A stretch of 64,000 nt of DNA from Bradyrhizobium erythrophlei (GTDB lineage: Bacteria; Pseudomonadota; Alphaproteobacteria; Rhizobiales; Xanthobacteraceae): contig NZ_LT670849.1 of the NCBI RefSeq assembly GCF_900142985.1, positions 6,774,501 through 6,838,500 on the forward strand. Direction: 5' to 3'. Position 1 is the stretch's first letter. Every line of letters starts with the position of its first letter. The position numbers and the translations under genes are program-made. Of this stretch, positions 27,724 to 36,649 are shown in pieces. Under the pieces are notes generated by a model that was given only the letters and a program-made list of their open reading frames with translations, searched no databases and was not told where the DNA came from.

Positions 27724-28458
27724 ATGGATCAAGAGATCGAACCTCCGCACACGGAAGCCCCGGCAGGCCGGCGCGCCGCCGCGTTTTCCGTGCATGTGTT
27801 CACGGCTCTAGGTGCAGGCGTGGCGCTGCTCGCGATGCTCGAAGCCGTTCGCGAACATTGGACGGCGATGTTCTGGTGGCTGGGCGCCGCGCTCGTCATC
27901 GACGGTGTCGACGGCCCGATGGCGCGGCGTCTCGACGTCGTACGGCTCCAGCCGAACTGGTCGGGTGAGGTGCTCGATCTGGTGGTCGATTTCGTCACCT
28001 ATGTCTTCGTGCCGGCTTACGCCATCACCGCCAGCGGCCTGCTGTGGCCGATCGCCGCGCCTGTGCTCGGGGCAGGGATTGCGGTCTCGGGAGCGCTGTA
28101 TTTTGCCGATCGCCGCATGAAATCGGACGACAATCATTTCCGCGGTTTTCCGGGCTTGTGGAACATTGCCGCGTTTTATCTGTTTCTGTTGCAGTGGCCG
28201 CCAACAGCATCCAGCCTTTCGGTCGCGGCCTTGATTGCTCTTACCTTCATGCCCTTCTACGTCGTTCATCCCGTCCGCGTCGTCCGCCTGCGCCGGCTCA
28301 CATTGTCCCTCATCGGCGCCGGCACGGCGTTGGCCATCGTGACGCTGATCTACGACTTCAAACCCGGTACGACAGTGACGGTCGCGCTCTGCGCGATCGG
28401 TCTTTACGTCGTCGGGAGTGATAGCGCCATTCGCTTCGTCAGGTCGCTCAACGCATGA
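27724..28458 (+). CDS. pcs: Phosphatidylcholine synthase Pcs
   Basis: Pcs condenses CDP-diacylglycerol with choline to make phosphatidylcholine, a membrane lipid that rhizobia need for normal symbiosis. The 244-residue integral membrane protein carries the CDP-alcohol phosphotransferase signature with Asp residues in order (DGVDGPMARRL, then GEVLDLVVDFVTY). About seven or eight helices follow. ATG 27724 gives the family-typical N-terminus. Its stop overlaps the terC start by four bases. Confidence 0.93.
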   Translation: MDQEIEPPHTEAPAGRRAAAFSVHVFTALGAGVALLAMLEAVREHWTAMFWWLGAALVIDGVDGPMARRLDVVRLQPNWSGEVLDLVVDFVTYVFVPAYAITASGLLWPIAAPVLGAGIAVSGALYFADRRMKSDDNHFRGFPGLWNIAAFYLFLLQWPPTASSLSVAALIALTFMPFYVVHPVRVVRLRRLTLSLIGAGTALAIVTLIYDFKPGTTVTVALCAIGLYVVGSDSAIRFVRSLNA

Positions 28459-29171
28459 TCGAACTTCTGACGAGCCCGGAAGCGTGGGCTGCCCTGTTGA
28501 CCCTGACGGCGCTTGAGATCGTTCTCGGCATCGACAACGTCATCTTCATCTCGGTCGTCGTCTCGGGGATTCCGGACGAGCAGGCAAAGCGCGCCCGCCA
28601 GATCGGGCTCGCTTTGGCGCTGCTGTTTCGTATCCTGTTGCTCAGCCTTCTCGTATGGCTGATCGGGCTCACCCGCGACGTCTTCATGGTAAACAACGTC
28701 GCGTTTTCCTGGCGCGACATCATACTCATCGCCGGCGGGCTGTTTCTGATCGCAAAGGCCACCCACGAAATTCATCGTGAAGTCGAAGCCGATCCGGATA
28801 TGCGGTCCAATTCCGGTGGATCGGCCTTTTTCAAGGTGATTGCCGAGATCACGGTGATCGACATCGTGTTTTCGCTTGATTCGATTATCACGGCGATCGG
28901 CATGGCGCAGGAACTTGCGATCATGATTTCGGCGGTCGTGATCGCGTGCGCGGTGATGTATGCGGCCTCGGGCCCGGTGTCGCGATTTGTCGCGGAGCAT
29001 CCGACCACCAAGATGCTGGCGCTGGCGTTTCTGGTTTTGATCGGCGTCGCGCTGGTCGCTGACGGCTTCAAATTCCATATTCCGCGCGGCTACATCTACT
29101 TCGCGATTGCGTTTTCCGCGATGGTGGAGCTGTTCAACGTGCTGGCCAGGCGCAATCGCAGCAAAGGTTAA
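28455..29171 (+). CDS. TerC family integral membrane protein
   Basis: TerC-family proteins are membrane metal (for example Mn) handlers named after tellurite resistance. The 238-residue protein has about seven helices with the conserved acidic GIDNVIFISVVVSG in the first half and ITVIDIVFSLDSIITAIGMA in the second. It starts within the pcs stop codon (ATGA), so the two genes form a coupled pair. The ligand is not determined by sequence. Confidence 0.88.
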   Translation: MIELLTSPEAWAALLTLTALEIVLGIDNVIFISVVVSGIPDEQAKRARQIGLALALLFRILLLSLLVWLIGLTRDVFMVNNVAFSWRDIILIAGGLFLIAKATHEIHREVEADPDMRSNSGGSAFFKVIAEITVIDIVFSLDSIITAIGMAQELAIMISAVVIACAVMYAASGPVSRFVAEHPTTKMLALAFLVLIGVALVADGFKFHIPRGYIYFAIAFSAMVELFNVLARRNRSKG

Positions 29172-29255
29172 GATTTAGGGATTGGGACGTGCCGAGTTGA
29201 CAACACGGCCTTGATGTCATTCGCTCGCGACAACGAAGCACAAAGGAGATGGGCG

Positions 29256-30230
29256 ATGACCAAAGCCGTGCGGGTCCACAAGGTGGGAGGTCCCGAGGCC
29301 CTGGTCTATGAGGACACCGAACTGGCCCCGCCGGGCCCCGGCGAGATCCGCATTCGCCAGCACGCCGTCGGGCTGAACTTCATCGATACTTACTATCGCA
29401 CCGGTCTCTACAAGGCGCCCGGCATGCCCTTCATCGTCGGCAACGAGGCCTCGGGCGAGGTTGTCGCGGTCGGTCCGGGCGTAACCAATTTTCATCCGGG
29501 CGATCGCGTCGCCTATTACGTCAACCTCGGCGCTTATGCCGCCGAACGCAACATTCCCTGGGAAAGGCTGGTCAAGCTCCCCGATCACATCACCTACGAG
29601 CAGGGCGCGGTGCTGATGCTGAAGGGGCTGACCGTCTGGTACCTGCTGCACAAGACGTTCAAGGTCGAGCCGCACCACCGCGTCTTGATTCACGCGGCGG
29701 CCGGCGGCATCGGTCTGTTGGCCTGCCAATGGGCGAGGGCGCTCGGCGCGCACGTCATCGGCACGGTCGGCTCCAAGGCCAAGGCGGATCTTGCGCTCGC
29801 CAACGGCTGCGACCACGTCATCCTCTATAATGAGGAAGATTTCGTCGCGCGCGTCAAACAAATCAGCCGCAACGAGTTGTGCGACGTGGTCTATGACGGC
29901 GTCGGCAAAACGACGTTTCCGGGTTCGCTGTCGTGCCTGAAGCCGCGCGGCCTGTTCGTGAGCTTCGGTAGCGCGTCGGGGCCGGTGCCGCCGTTTGCGA
30001 TCGCCGAACTCAATAATCACGGCTCGCTGTTTGCGACCCGGCCGAAGCTCAACGATTATATCGGCAAACGCTACGAACTGCTCGAAGGCGCCGACACGCT
30101 GTTTGCCGCCGTCATCAACGGCAAACTGCACGTGCCGATCAACCACGCCTACGCGCTGAAGGATGCCGCCAAGGCCCATGCCGACCTCGAAAGCCGCGCC
30201 ACCACCGGGGCGTCGATCCTCAAGCCGTAA
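29256..30230 (+). CDS. Zinc-independent quinone oxidoreductase (Qor-like)
   Basis: This 324-residue medium-chain dehydrogenase/reductase lacks the zinc-binding Cys of alcohol dehydrogenases. AAGGAG stands eight bases before ATG 29256, which decides the start against an earlier ATG at 29211. VGLNFIDTYYRTGLY and the NADPH-binding HAAAGGIGLLACQWARALGA are typical of NADPH:quinone reductase. It is convergent with the interrupted aminotransferase gene. Confidence 0.9.
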   Translation: MTKAVRVHKVGGPEALVYEDTELAPPGPGEIRIRQHAVGLNFIDTYYRTGLYKAPGMPFIVGNEASGEVVAVGPGVTNFHPGDRVAYYVNLGAYAAERNIPWERLVKLPDHITYEQGAVLMLKGLTVWYLLHKTFKVEPHHRVLIHAAAGGIGLLACQWARALGAHVIGTVGSKAKADLALANGCDHVILYNEEDFVARVKQISRNELCDVVYDGVGKTTFPGSLSCLKPRGLFVSFGSASGPVPPFAIAELNNHGSLFATRPKLNDYIGKRYELLEGADTLFAAVINGKLHVPINHAYALKDAAKAHADLESRATTGASILKP

Positions 30231-30242
30231 CTAGGCTCGGGC

Positions 30243-31009
30243 TCAAGCGACCCTACGGGCCGCGCCCGCTTTGGTCAGTAGTCCGTCCAGAGAATCGATC
30301 ATCAGATCAATCTCTTGACGCCTGACATTGAGGGCCGGCATGAATCGCAAACTGTCGGGCCGCGGCGCGTTGAGAAGCACACCGGCGTCCAGCGCATCGG
30401 CCACGATCGAGGGGGCGATCGGCATCCGCAGATCGAGCGCTAGCAGCAAGCCCCGGCCGCGAACTTCACCGAGACCGTGACGCGCCGAGAGCCGTTGAAG
30501 TTCGCTCTCCAGATAAAGCCCGGTTTCCGTTACGCACTTCAGGAAGGCCGGCGCCGCGACTTGTTCGAGCACGGCAAGACCGGCCGCGCACATCAGTGCG
30601 TTGCCATTGAACGTTCCGCCCTGATCGCCATGCTCGAAGCAGGACACGGCCTCGGTCGCGAGCAGCGCTGCGAGCGGCACGCCGCCACCGAGCCCCTTGC
30701 CGAGCGTCATGATATCAGGCGCTATTCCCGTATGCTCGTAATGGAAGAGCTTGCCGGTGCGGGCGATGCCGGTCTGGATTTCATCGAAGATCAGAAGCAG
30801 GCCGTGCGCGGAGGTCAGCGCGCGCAACTCGCGCAAGAACTCGTCGCTCGCCGGCCAGACGCCGGCCTCGCCCTGGATCGGCTCCAGCATCACTGCCACC
30901 GTGTTGGCGTTGATCAGTTTTTCGACGGAGGCGAGATCGTGCCAGCGTGCTTTACGAAATCCGGACACCTTGGGCTCGAACAGAGGTTCAAAAGCCTTCT
31001 TGCCGGAAG
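30243..31009 (-). pseudogene. Acetylornithine-type aminotransferase, C-terminal part (IS-interrupted)
   Basis: This is the 3' part of a class-III PLP aminotransferase split by the adjacent insertion sequence. It holds the PLP-binding Asp ([17 protein letters not shown]) and the Schiff-base lysine in [13 protein letters not shown]. Joining it to 32445-32874, after removing the element and one copy of GAAG, gives 1197 bp. That is exactly 399 codons, with the seam reading MSASGKKAF. The frame stays open into the element, so a truncated product lacking the first 145 residues is conceivable but would not be functional. Confidence 0.88.
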
Positions 31010-31128
31010 ATGGGGTTATCGGCCGGCCCAGCTTGTGGATAGCTGAAGATTTTGGGTGCTGCGCTTCAGGCTGATGGTGAAACGAGGTCCGTGGTAACGG
31101 CCTCAAGCATCAGAAGGAGAAGCGCAGC

Positions 31129-32160
31129 ATGGACCATTTTGCTGGATTGGACGTATCGGTCAAGGAGACAAGTGTCTGCATTGTGGATGACACGGGCAGG
31201 ATCGCGAAGGAATTAAGGGTAGCAAGCGAGCCAGACGCTCTGCTGCGGGTTCTGGGGAACCCGGCCTACCGTTTCAAGCGGATCGGATTGGAGGCTGGGC
31301 CGCTGTCGCAATGGCTTTTCGGTGCGCTTGCCGAAGCAGGCTTGCCTGTCATCTGTGTCGAGACGCGGCACATGCGGGCGGTTCTGAAGGCGCAGATCAA
31401 CAAGACGGATCGCAACGATGCGCGCGGTATGGCCCAGATGATGCGGGCGGGGCTTTATCGCCCGGTGCATGTGAAGACGCTACGCAGTCAGAAACTGCGA
31501 GTGCTGTTGACCCATCGCAAACTGCTGCAGTCCAAGGCCATCGCCATCGATAACGACCTGCGAGGTACTTTGCGCAACTTCGGCCTCAAGGTGGGCGTGG
31601 TAGGAACGGTGAAGTTCGAGGCGCGCATCAAGGAGCTTGTCGAAAGCTTCCCGGATCTTGCTGAGTTAGTCGAACCGCTGCTGATTGTCCGGCGGACGCT
31701 TCGTGAGCAGATCGGCATTCTTCATCGTCACTTGCTGGCTATCGTTCGGAATGATGATGTGTGTCGGCGCCTGATGACCATCCCGGGTGTTGGTCCCGTT
31801 GTGGCACTGACCTATCGCGCAACTGTCGACGTGCCCGCCCGCTTCCGAAACTCCAAGGCGGTCGGGGCGGTGTTTGGGCTCACGCCTTCCAGGTATCAAT
31901 CTGGCGAGATTGACCGACCCGGCGCCATATCAAGGTGCGGTGACGAGATGATGCGGGCAATGCTCTACGAAGCGGCTCATATCATGCTGGTGCGTTTGGC
32001 AAAGTGGTCCTGGCTCAAGGCCTGGGCCATGAAGATCGCCAGGCACCGCGGGATGAAGAAGGCGATCGTGGCGCTGGCGCGCCGGTTGGCGGTGATCATG
32101 CACCGCATCTGGGTTGACGGTACCGAGTTCCGATGGAGCCGGGAAGTTACAGCGGCGTGA
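31129..32160 (+). CDS. IS110-family DEDD transposase
   Basis: The 343-residue transposase starts at ATG 31129 with AAGGAG nine bases upstream. The N-terminal RuvC-like DEDD domain shows Asp8 (FAGLDVS), Glu55 (IGLEAG) and the pair Asp94/Asp97 in KTDRNDARGM. The C-terminal Tnp_IS116 domain shows MTIPGVGPVVALTYRA and the likely catalytic Ser258 in SRYQSGE. No stop or frameshift is seen, so it looks intact. By analogy with IS621 and IS1111 elements it would be guided by a bispecific RNA from the element's non-coding end. Confidence 0.93.
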   Translation: MDHFAGLDVSVKETSVCIVDDTGRIAKELRVASEPDALLRVLGNPAYRFKRIGLEAGPLSQWLFGALAEAGLPVICVETRHMRAVLKAQINKTDRNDARGMAQMMRAGLYRPVHVKTLRSQKLRVLLTHRKLLQSKAIAIDNDLRGTLRNFGLKVGVVGTVKFEARIKELVESFPDLAELVEPLLIVRRTLREQIGILHRHLLAIVRNDDVCRRLMTIPGVGPVVALTYRATVDVPARFRNSKAVGAVFGLTPSRYQSGEIDRPGAISRCGDEMMRAMLYEAAHIMLVRLAKWSWLKAWAMKIARHRGMKKAIVALARRLAVIMHRIWVDGTEFRWSREVTAA

Positions 32161-32440
32161 GGACTAGCAGGATTAAACGCGATAGGAGGACACTCGAGTT
32201 CCACCGAGCGGTGGAATGATGTCCCTCACGGGACGATGGATGAGGTGAGTTCGTATGTCCGCTTGGACCCACTGTCTGTAAGACGGCAAGGCCGCCCCAA
32301 AGATTGTTCCGCCTCGTCTTCGAATCCCATACTGGAAGGGCCTTGGTGCCGATTCCGAAGAGAAGCACGAGCCCGTGGGCGACACCAACACCGCAAACAT
32401 GGATAGTCTGAAAGTGCTTGACCCCTAACGGCCGATTAGA
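32161..32440 (+). ncRNA. Candidate bridge/seekRNA region in the right non-coding end of the IS
   Basis: There is no coding frame here, but several short hairpins are visible: TTCCACC/GGTGGAA around 32200-32217, GTCCC/GGGAC at 32221-32234, and GTCC/GGAC around 32258-32267. ATGTCCGCTT at 32255-32264 is the exact reverse complement of 32442-32451 in the host flank. GCCGATT at 32348-32354 repeats the element's own right end (32431-32437). Pairing to both target and donor ends is what a bispecific guide RNA needs. Transcript ends are unknown. Confidence 0.45.
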
Positions 32441-32874
32441 GAAGCGGACATCGTCGCTAGCGTCCGCCCATGAAAGCCGCCTTCGAAGGTGATGATCTCA
32501 TACGCGCCATTTTTACGTAGAGAACCATATTTGCGCGCGAGCTTGATCGCGCCTTCGTTGGCTTCGGCGCCGGAATTGGCGAAGAACACCCGATCGAAGC
32601 GGCTCAGATCCGTGAGCGCTGTCGCGAGCTTTACGCTGGTGTCGTTATGATAGGCCGGGCTTGGCGTGATCAGGCGCTTGGCCTGCTCCGCAATCGCTTC
32701 AATGAGCGCGGGCGGTGAGTGGCCGAGGCAGTTGACCGCCCAGCCCTGGATGAAATCGAGATAACGCCTGCCGCTGTCGTCCCAGAGATAGGAACCCTTG
32801 CCGCGCACGAAGGCGATCGGCGGGCGGGCGGTGATCTCCATCAGCGCGTCGAACGAATGCGTGGCGTAAGTCAT
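32441..32874 (-). pseudogene. Acetylornithine-type aminotransferase, N-terminal part (IS-interrupted)
   Basis: This is the 5' part of the interrupted gene, with AAGGAG eight bases before ATG 32874. It contains [20 protein letters not shown] and [20 protein letters not shown], the substrate- and PLP-phosphate-binding segments of ArgD-like enzymes. The frame runs [11 protein letters not shown] and then enters the element, ending at a TAG near 32425. A working gene would encode 398 residues, the usual size. No arginine biosynthesis genes are nearby, so the cell may rely on another copy. Confidence 0.88.
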
Positions 32875-32919
32875 GTCGAACTCTCCTTAGCGTGGGTAAG
32901 AGGGCAGCCGAAAAGAAAG

Positions 32920-32947
32920 AAGGCCGCTCCTTTTGGGGTGCGGCCTT
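32920..32947 (-). terminator. Rho-independent terminator after rimO
   Basis: The 8-bp stem AAGGCCGC / GCGGCCTT is followed on the minus strand by a pyrimidine/T-rich run. It sits about 160 bp past the rimO stop and just before the aminotransferase start. Confidence 0.7.
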
Positions 32948-33106
32948 CTCGAAACGCTGCTGATTTGGTTATTTCAGCTTGATCGTCGGACATGGCGCAC
33001 CCCATCGTCGTCACAGGAGTGACGGCGGCAGCGGGCGCGGGCGATGGTCCGGTTCGAAATCATGAGGCGCGCTGATACAGCCGAACGGCAGGAACTGTCA
33101 AGGGCA

Positions 33107-34432
33107 TTAAAATCCGGCGACCGTTCCGTGCAGGTCATATTCGTCGGAGCGTTCGATCTTCGCCGTGACGATCTCGCCGACTTTTAGCGGCCTGCGGCTC
33201 GTGACGTAAACCGACCCGTCGATCTCCGGCGCGTCCGCCTTTGAACGACCCTTGGCAACGGTTGGGCCGACTTCGTCGATCATCACCTGCTGGCGGGTGC
33301 CGATTTTTCGTTTGAGACGCCGTGCGGAAATCTTCTGCTGCCGCGCCATCAGCGCATTCCAGCGCTCCTGTTTGACTTCGTCAGGCACGACGGGGCCAAG
33401 CGCATTCGCCGGTGCGCCGGCGACGGGCTCGTATTTGAAGCAACCGAGGCGGTCGATCTCCGCTCCCTCGAGCCAATCGAGCAGTTCGGCAAAATCCGAA
33501 TCGGTCTCGCCGGGAAAGCCGACGATGAAGGTTGAGCGCAGCGCCAACTCTGGACATTGCGCACGCCAGCTCTTGATCCGCGACAGCGTCTTCTCCTGCG
33601 CGGCCGGACGCTTCATGGCTTTGAGAACTTCCGGGCTTGCGTGCTGAAAGGGGATATCGAGGTAGGGCAACACCTTGCCGTCGTTCATCAGGCCGATGAC
33701 CTCGTCGACATGCGGGTAGGGGTAGACATATTGCAGCCGTATCCACACGCCGAATTCGCCGAGCGCCTGCGCCAGATCGAAGAACTTCGCGCGGACCTCG
33801 CGGTCCTTCCATGGCGTGGCGGCATATTTGATGTCGACCCCATACGCCGAGGTGTCCTGCGAGATGACAAGCAATTCTTTCACGCCGGCAGCCACCAGCC
33901 GCTCGGCCTCGCGCAGCACGTCGTTGGCCGGACGCGACACCAGATCGCCGCGCAGTTTCGGGATGATGCAGAACGAGCAGCGGTTGTTGCAGCCTTCGGA
34001 AATCTTCAAGTAAGCGTAGTGCCGCGGCGTCAGCTTGACGCCCTGCGGCGGCACCAGATCAAGATGCGGATTGTGCGCGGGCGGCAGGGCGCGATGCACG
34101 GCTTCGAGCACGCTCTCATATTGCTGGGGTCCGGTGATCGAGAGTACACCCGGATAGGCCTTCTCGATCTGCTCGGGTTCGGCGCCCATGCAGCCGGTGA
34201 CGATGACCTTGCCATTTTCGGCCATGGCGTCGCCGATCGCGGAAAGCGATTCCTGCTTGGCGCTGTCGAGAAAACCGCAGGTGTTGACGATGACGATATC
34301 GGCACCGTCATGCTTGCGCGCGAGCTCATAGCCTTCGGCGCGCAGCCGCGTGATGATGCGCTCGGAATCCACCAAGGCCTTGGGGCATCCAAGCGAAACG
34401 AAACTGACTTTAGGCGCGGCGGCCTGCGACAT
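33107..34432 (-). CDS. rimO: Ribosomal protein uS12 methylthiotransferase RimO
   Basis: RimO is a radical-SAM enzyme that methylthiolates an aspartate of ribosomal protein S12. From ATG 34432 the product is 441 residues; a GTG at 34459 would add nine. The N-terminal UPF0004 domain has three cluster Cys ([26 protein letters not shown]). The radical-SAM motif [18 protein letters not shown] has the CxxxCxxC triad. A C-terminal TRAM-type domain closes the protein. RimO rather than MiaB is indicated by SLGCPK and by the length. Confidence 0.95.
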   Translation of the reverse strand: MSQAAAPKVSFVSLGCPKALVDSERIITRLRAEGYELARKHDGADIVIVNTCGFLDSAKQESLSAIGDAMAENGKVIVTGCMGAEPEQIEKAYPGVLSITGPQQYESVLEAVHRALPPAHNPHLDLVPPQGVKLTPRHYAYLKISEGCNNRCSFCIIPKLRGDLVSRPANDVLREAERLVAAGVKELLVISQDTSAYGVDIKYAATPWKDREVRAKFFDLAQALGEFGVWIRLQYVYPYPHVDEVIGLMNDGKVLPYLDIPFQHASPEVLKAMKRPAAQEKTLSRIKSWRAQCPELALRSTFIVGFPGETDSDFAELLDWLEGAEIDRLGCFKYEPVAGAPANALGPVVPDEVKQERWNALMARQQKISARRLKRKIGTRQQVMIDEVGPTVAKGRSKADAPEIDGSVYVTSRRPLKVGEIVTAKIERSDEYDLHGTVAGF

Positions 34433-34546
34433 CTTTGAACTGTCCAGATAATTCGGCACGAGCTAATCCCAATCGTGCACAAATACAAGGCTTTGAGCCG
34501 GACCATTTCGACGTGCTATCAATACACTGCCGGAAGCTGGTGAACG

Positions 34547-35137
34547 ATGGGCGCCGAGTCGTCTCCCAAGATTGCAATTGTCGACGAAAGCCCGATCCGC
34601 GCCGCTATCCTCGAGGAAGGGTTGCGGGAGGCGGGCTTTACCGACGTCGTGCGCATCGAGGAAATGCAAAGCCTTTTGAGCCGCATCTATGCGCTCGATC
34701 CCGATGTCATCGTCATCGATCTCGAAAATCCCAGCCGCGATATCCTGGAACAGATGTTCCAGGTCAGCCGCGCGGTGCGCCGGCCGATCGCGATGTTCGT
34801 GGACCAAAGCGACGCCGCTTCGATCCAGGCCTCCGTCGACGCCGGAGTTTCCGCCTATATCGTCGACGGCCTGAAGAAAGAGCGCCTCAAGCCGATCCTT
34901 GATCTCTGCATCTCCCGCTTCAACGCCTTCTCGAAGCTCCAGGACGAACTCGACCGCGCCAAATCGGCGCTGGAGGACCGCAAGATCATCGAGCGGGCCA
35001 AGGGCATCCTGATGAAACTGAAAGGCCTGACCGAAGACGAGGCCTATGTGCTGCTGCGATCGACGGCCATGCGTGAGAAGAAAAAAATCGGCGAAATCGC
35101 CCAGTCGATCCTGACGGCGTCGGAGCTCCTGAAATGA
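34547..35137 (+). CDS. nasT: NasT-type response regulator with ANTAR RNA-binding domain
   Basis: NasT is an antiterminator that binds paired hairpins in leader RNAs of nitrate/nitrite assimilation genes. It is held inactive by NasS when nitrate is absent. The 196-residue protein has a receiver-like N-terminal domain (KIAIVDESPIRAAILEEGL; DVIVIDLENPS) and a C-terminal ANTAR helix bundle (about 135-190) with RKIIERAKGILMKLKGLTED. It overlaps nasS by four bases, so the two regulators should be made in fixed proportion. The target is probably the leader of nirA just downstream. Confidence 0.9.
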   Translation: MGAESSPKIAIVDESPIRAAILEEGLREAGFTDVVRIEEMQSLLSRIYALDPDVIVIDLENPSRDILEQMFQVSRAVRRPIAMFVDQSDAASIQASVDAGVSAYIVDGLKKERLKPILDLCISRFNAFSKLQDELDRAKSALEDRKIIERAKGILMKLKGLTEDEAYVLLRSTAMREKKKIGEIAQSILTASELLK

Positions 35138-36294
35138 CAACCCCGCTCCAAATCGGCTTTATCCCCCTGATCGATGCCGCAGCAGTGATCACCGCCGTCG
35201 AGAAGGGCTTTACCAGGTCCGAAGGCCTCGACGTGAAGCTCGTTCGCGAGGTGTCGTGGTCGAACGTTCGCGACAAGCTTAATATCGGCCTGTTCGACGC
35301 CGCGCATATTCTGGCCCCGCTTCCAATCGCCTCCAGCCTTGGGCTTGGACATATCAAAGTGCCGATGGTCGTGCCGCTGACGCTAAACCTCAACGGCAAT
35401 GCGATTACGGTGTCGCCGGCGCTGCATGCGGCGATCATGGCGGAGATCGACGGCGATCCCTTTGATCCGATGGCGACCGCAAAAGCGCTGTCGCGGGTCG
35501 TGGCCGCGCGGCGGCGAAGCGGCGGCGAACCGCCAACCTTCGGCATGACCTTTCCGTTTTCGACGCATAACTATCAGCTTCGGTTCTGGATGGCCGCCGG
35601 TGGCGTCGATCCCGACGAGGATGTGCGTCTGGTTGTGCTGCCGCCGCCGTTCATGGTCGAGAGCATCGCCAGCGGCCAGATCGACGGATTCTGTGTCGGC
35701 GCACCGTGGAACTCGATTGCGGTCGACCGTGGTGTGGGCCGAATCCTGCACTTTGGTTCGGACATCCTCCAGCGCGCGGCGGAGAAGGTGCTGGCCGTTC
35801 GCCAGCAATGGGCCGAGAAAAATCCGCAAACGATGTCAGCGCTGGTTCGCGCGGTGTTTCGTGCCGCCGAATTTGCGGAAGCGCCCGACAACCGGCGCGA
35901 AGTCGCGCAGATTCTGGCGAGGAGCGAATATATCGGCGTCGATGCCAGCGTGATCCTGCGAACGCTGGAGGGGCGGTTGAAGATTGCCCCTGACGGCACT
36001 ATCCGCGAAGGCGATCGATATATTCTGTTCGCGCGCGAGGAAGCGTCCGTGCCTGATCCGGTTCAGGCGGCCTGGCTCTACGCGCAGATGGTGCGTTGGC
36101 GTCAGACGGCGATGAGCCCGGAGGCGCTCAAAGCCGCCCAGGACACGTTCCGGCCGGACCTCTATGGCGCTGCACTCGGAAGTACCGGTCTGCCGCAACC
36201 GGGCTCCAAAGCCCTCGGCGCCTTTGCTGGGCCGCGCTTCGACGCGGGCAACATCGAAGCCTATTTCGCGTCGTTAGCGGCCGGGCAGGGATAG
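35134..36294 (+). CDS. nasS: NasS-type nitrate sensor (CmpA/NrtA-like binding protein)
   Basis: The 386-residue protein belongs to the nitrate/bicarbonate-binding family. It has no signal peptide and starts MTTPLQIGFIPLIDAAA, as expected for a cytoplasmic sensor. VSWSNVRDKLNIGLFDAAH, LGLGHIKVPMVVPLTLNLNG and the central FSTHNYQLRFWMAAGG block are typical. Its coupling to nasT (ATGA overlap) supports the NasS assignment over a transport role. It would sequester NasT until nitrate or nitrite binds. Confidence 0.9.
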   Translation: MTTPLQIGFIPLIDAAAVITAVEKGFTRSEGLDVKLVREVSWSNVRDKLNIGLFDAAHILAPLPIASSLGLGHIKVPMVVPLTLNLNGNAITVSPALHAAIMAEIDGDPFDPMATAKALSRVVAARRRSGGEPPTFGMTFPFSTHNYQLRFWMAAGGVDPDEDVRLVVLPPPFMVESIASGQIDGFCVGAPWNSIAVDRGVGRILHFGSDILQRAAEKVLAVRQQWAEKNPQTMSALVRAVFRAAEFAEAPDNRREVAQILARSEYIGVDASVILRTLEGRLKIAPDGTIREGDRYILFAREEASVPDPVQAAWLYAQMVRWRQTAMSPEALKAAQDTFRPDLYGAALGSTGLPQPGSKALGAFAGPRFDAGNIEAYFASLAAGQG

Positions 36295-36320
36295 CATCGA
36301 AGCTCCGCGTTGAGACAAAA

Positions 36321-36350
36321 ACGGGCAGGCCCGTGAATCGGCTAGTTTTT
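36321..36350 (+). terminator. Possible weak terminator after nasTS
   Basis: The small stem ACGGG/CCCGT is followed 11 bases later by five T. It is weak and may let some transcripts run on into nirA. Confidence 0.3.
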
Positions 36351-36450
36351 AGGCTTGGTGCCCAAGATTCGCAGAACGCCTAGGCGAACGGAACTTCATT
36401 TCTTCTATATAACCTATTGAAATAACTATATTTCGATCAAGGAATCATCA

Positions 36451-36465
36451 TGGCACGCAACTTGA
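36451..36465 (+). promoter_or_regulatory. Possible sigma-54 promoter of nirA
   Basis: TGGCACGCAACTTGA matches the -24/-12 consensus TGGCACG-N4-TTGC except for A in place of the C of the -12 GC. Sigma-54 control would suit nitrogen assimilation. An AT-rich segment at 36395-36440 could instead hold a sigma-70-type promoter. The 5' leader would then span from about 36476 to 36649. Confidence 0.4.
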
Positions 36466-36475
36466 ATGTTGCAGT

Positions 36476-36649
36476 GCAGCCAGCACGCTGACGCCCGCTG
36501 GCTTTCGTCCAATGGACTTTCACAGCAACGAAGCTGGTCGGGCCGGATGAAGCAGAGGTCGGCGGTTTCCGCCGGGCCGATGCTTGCTCCGCCAAGTGCC
36601 TTTTCCCCGAAGGCCGCGAGTCTGCGGCACAGGAGCTTCGTTGCGCGCC
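36476..36649 (+). promoter_or_regulatory. Candidate NasT-responsive leader of nirA
   Basis: The 170-nt leader opens with a 7-bp stem AGCCAGC/GCTGGCT (36478-36503). Next comes CAGC-AACGAA-GCTG (36523-36536), whose six-base loop has A at position 1 and G at position 4, the ANTAR-target rule. The GC-rich stem CGGCGG/CCGCCG (36560-36574) comes last. This order (two hairpins, then a stronger one) fits NasT antitermination, but the first loop is longer than six bases and a clear T-run is lacking. Confidence 0.4.

Larger units (their letters stand above)
31010..32440 (+). mobile_element. IS110-family (IS1111-like) insertion sequence
   Basis: The element is 1431 bp between two copies of GAAG (31006-31009 and 32441-32444). 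Removing it with one copy restores the host gene. Sub-terminal inverted repeats ATCGGCCG start 8 bp inside the left end and 4 bp inside the right end. That asymmetric offset resembles what is described for the IS1111 group. It has a single transposase gene with 119 bp of left and 280 bp of right non-coding sequence. The long right non-coding end is where IS1111-type elements encode their guide RNA. Confidence 0.88.

Noticed and set aside
32871..33005. A 44-codon minus-strand frame ending in an ATGA overlap with the aminotransferase start
   Set aside because: It has no ribosome-binding site and contains the rimO terminator hairpin.
36450..36491. A 13-codon leader ORF before nirA
   Set aside because: Although AAGGA precedes it, it overlaps the sigma-54-like box and has no run of regulatory codons. 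It is kept only as an alternative in the leader finding.
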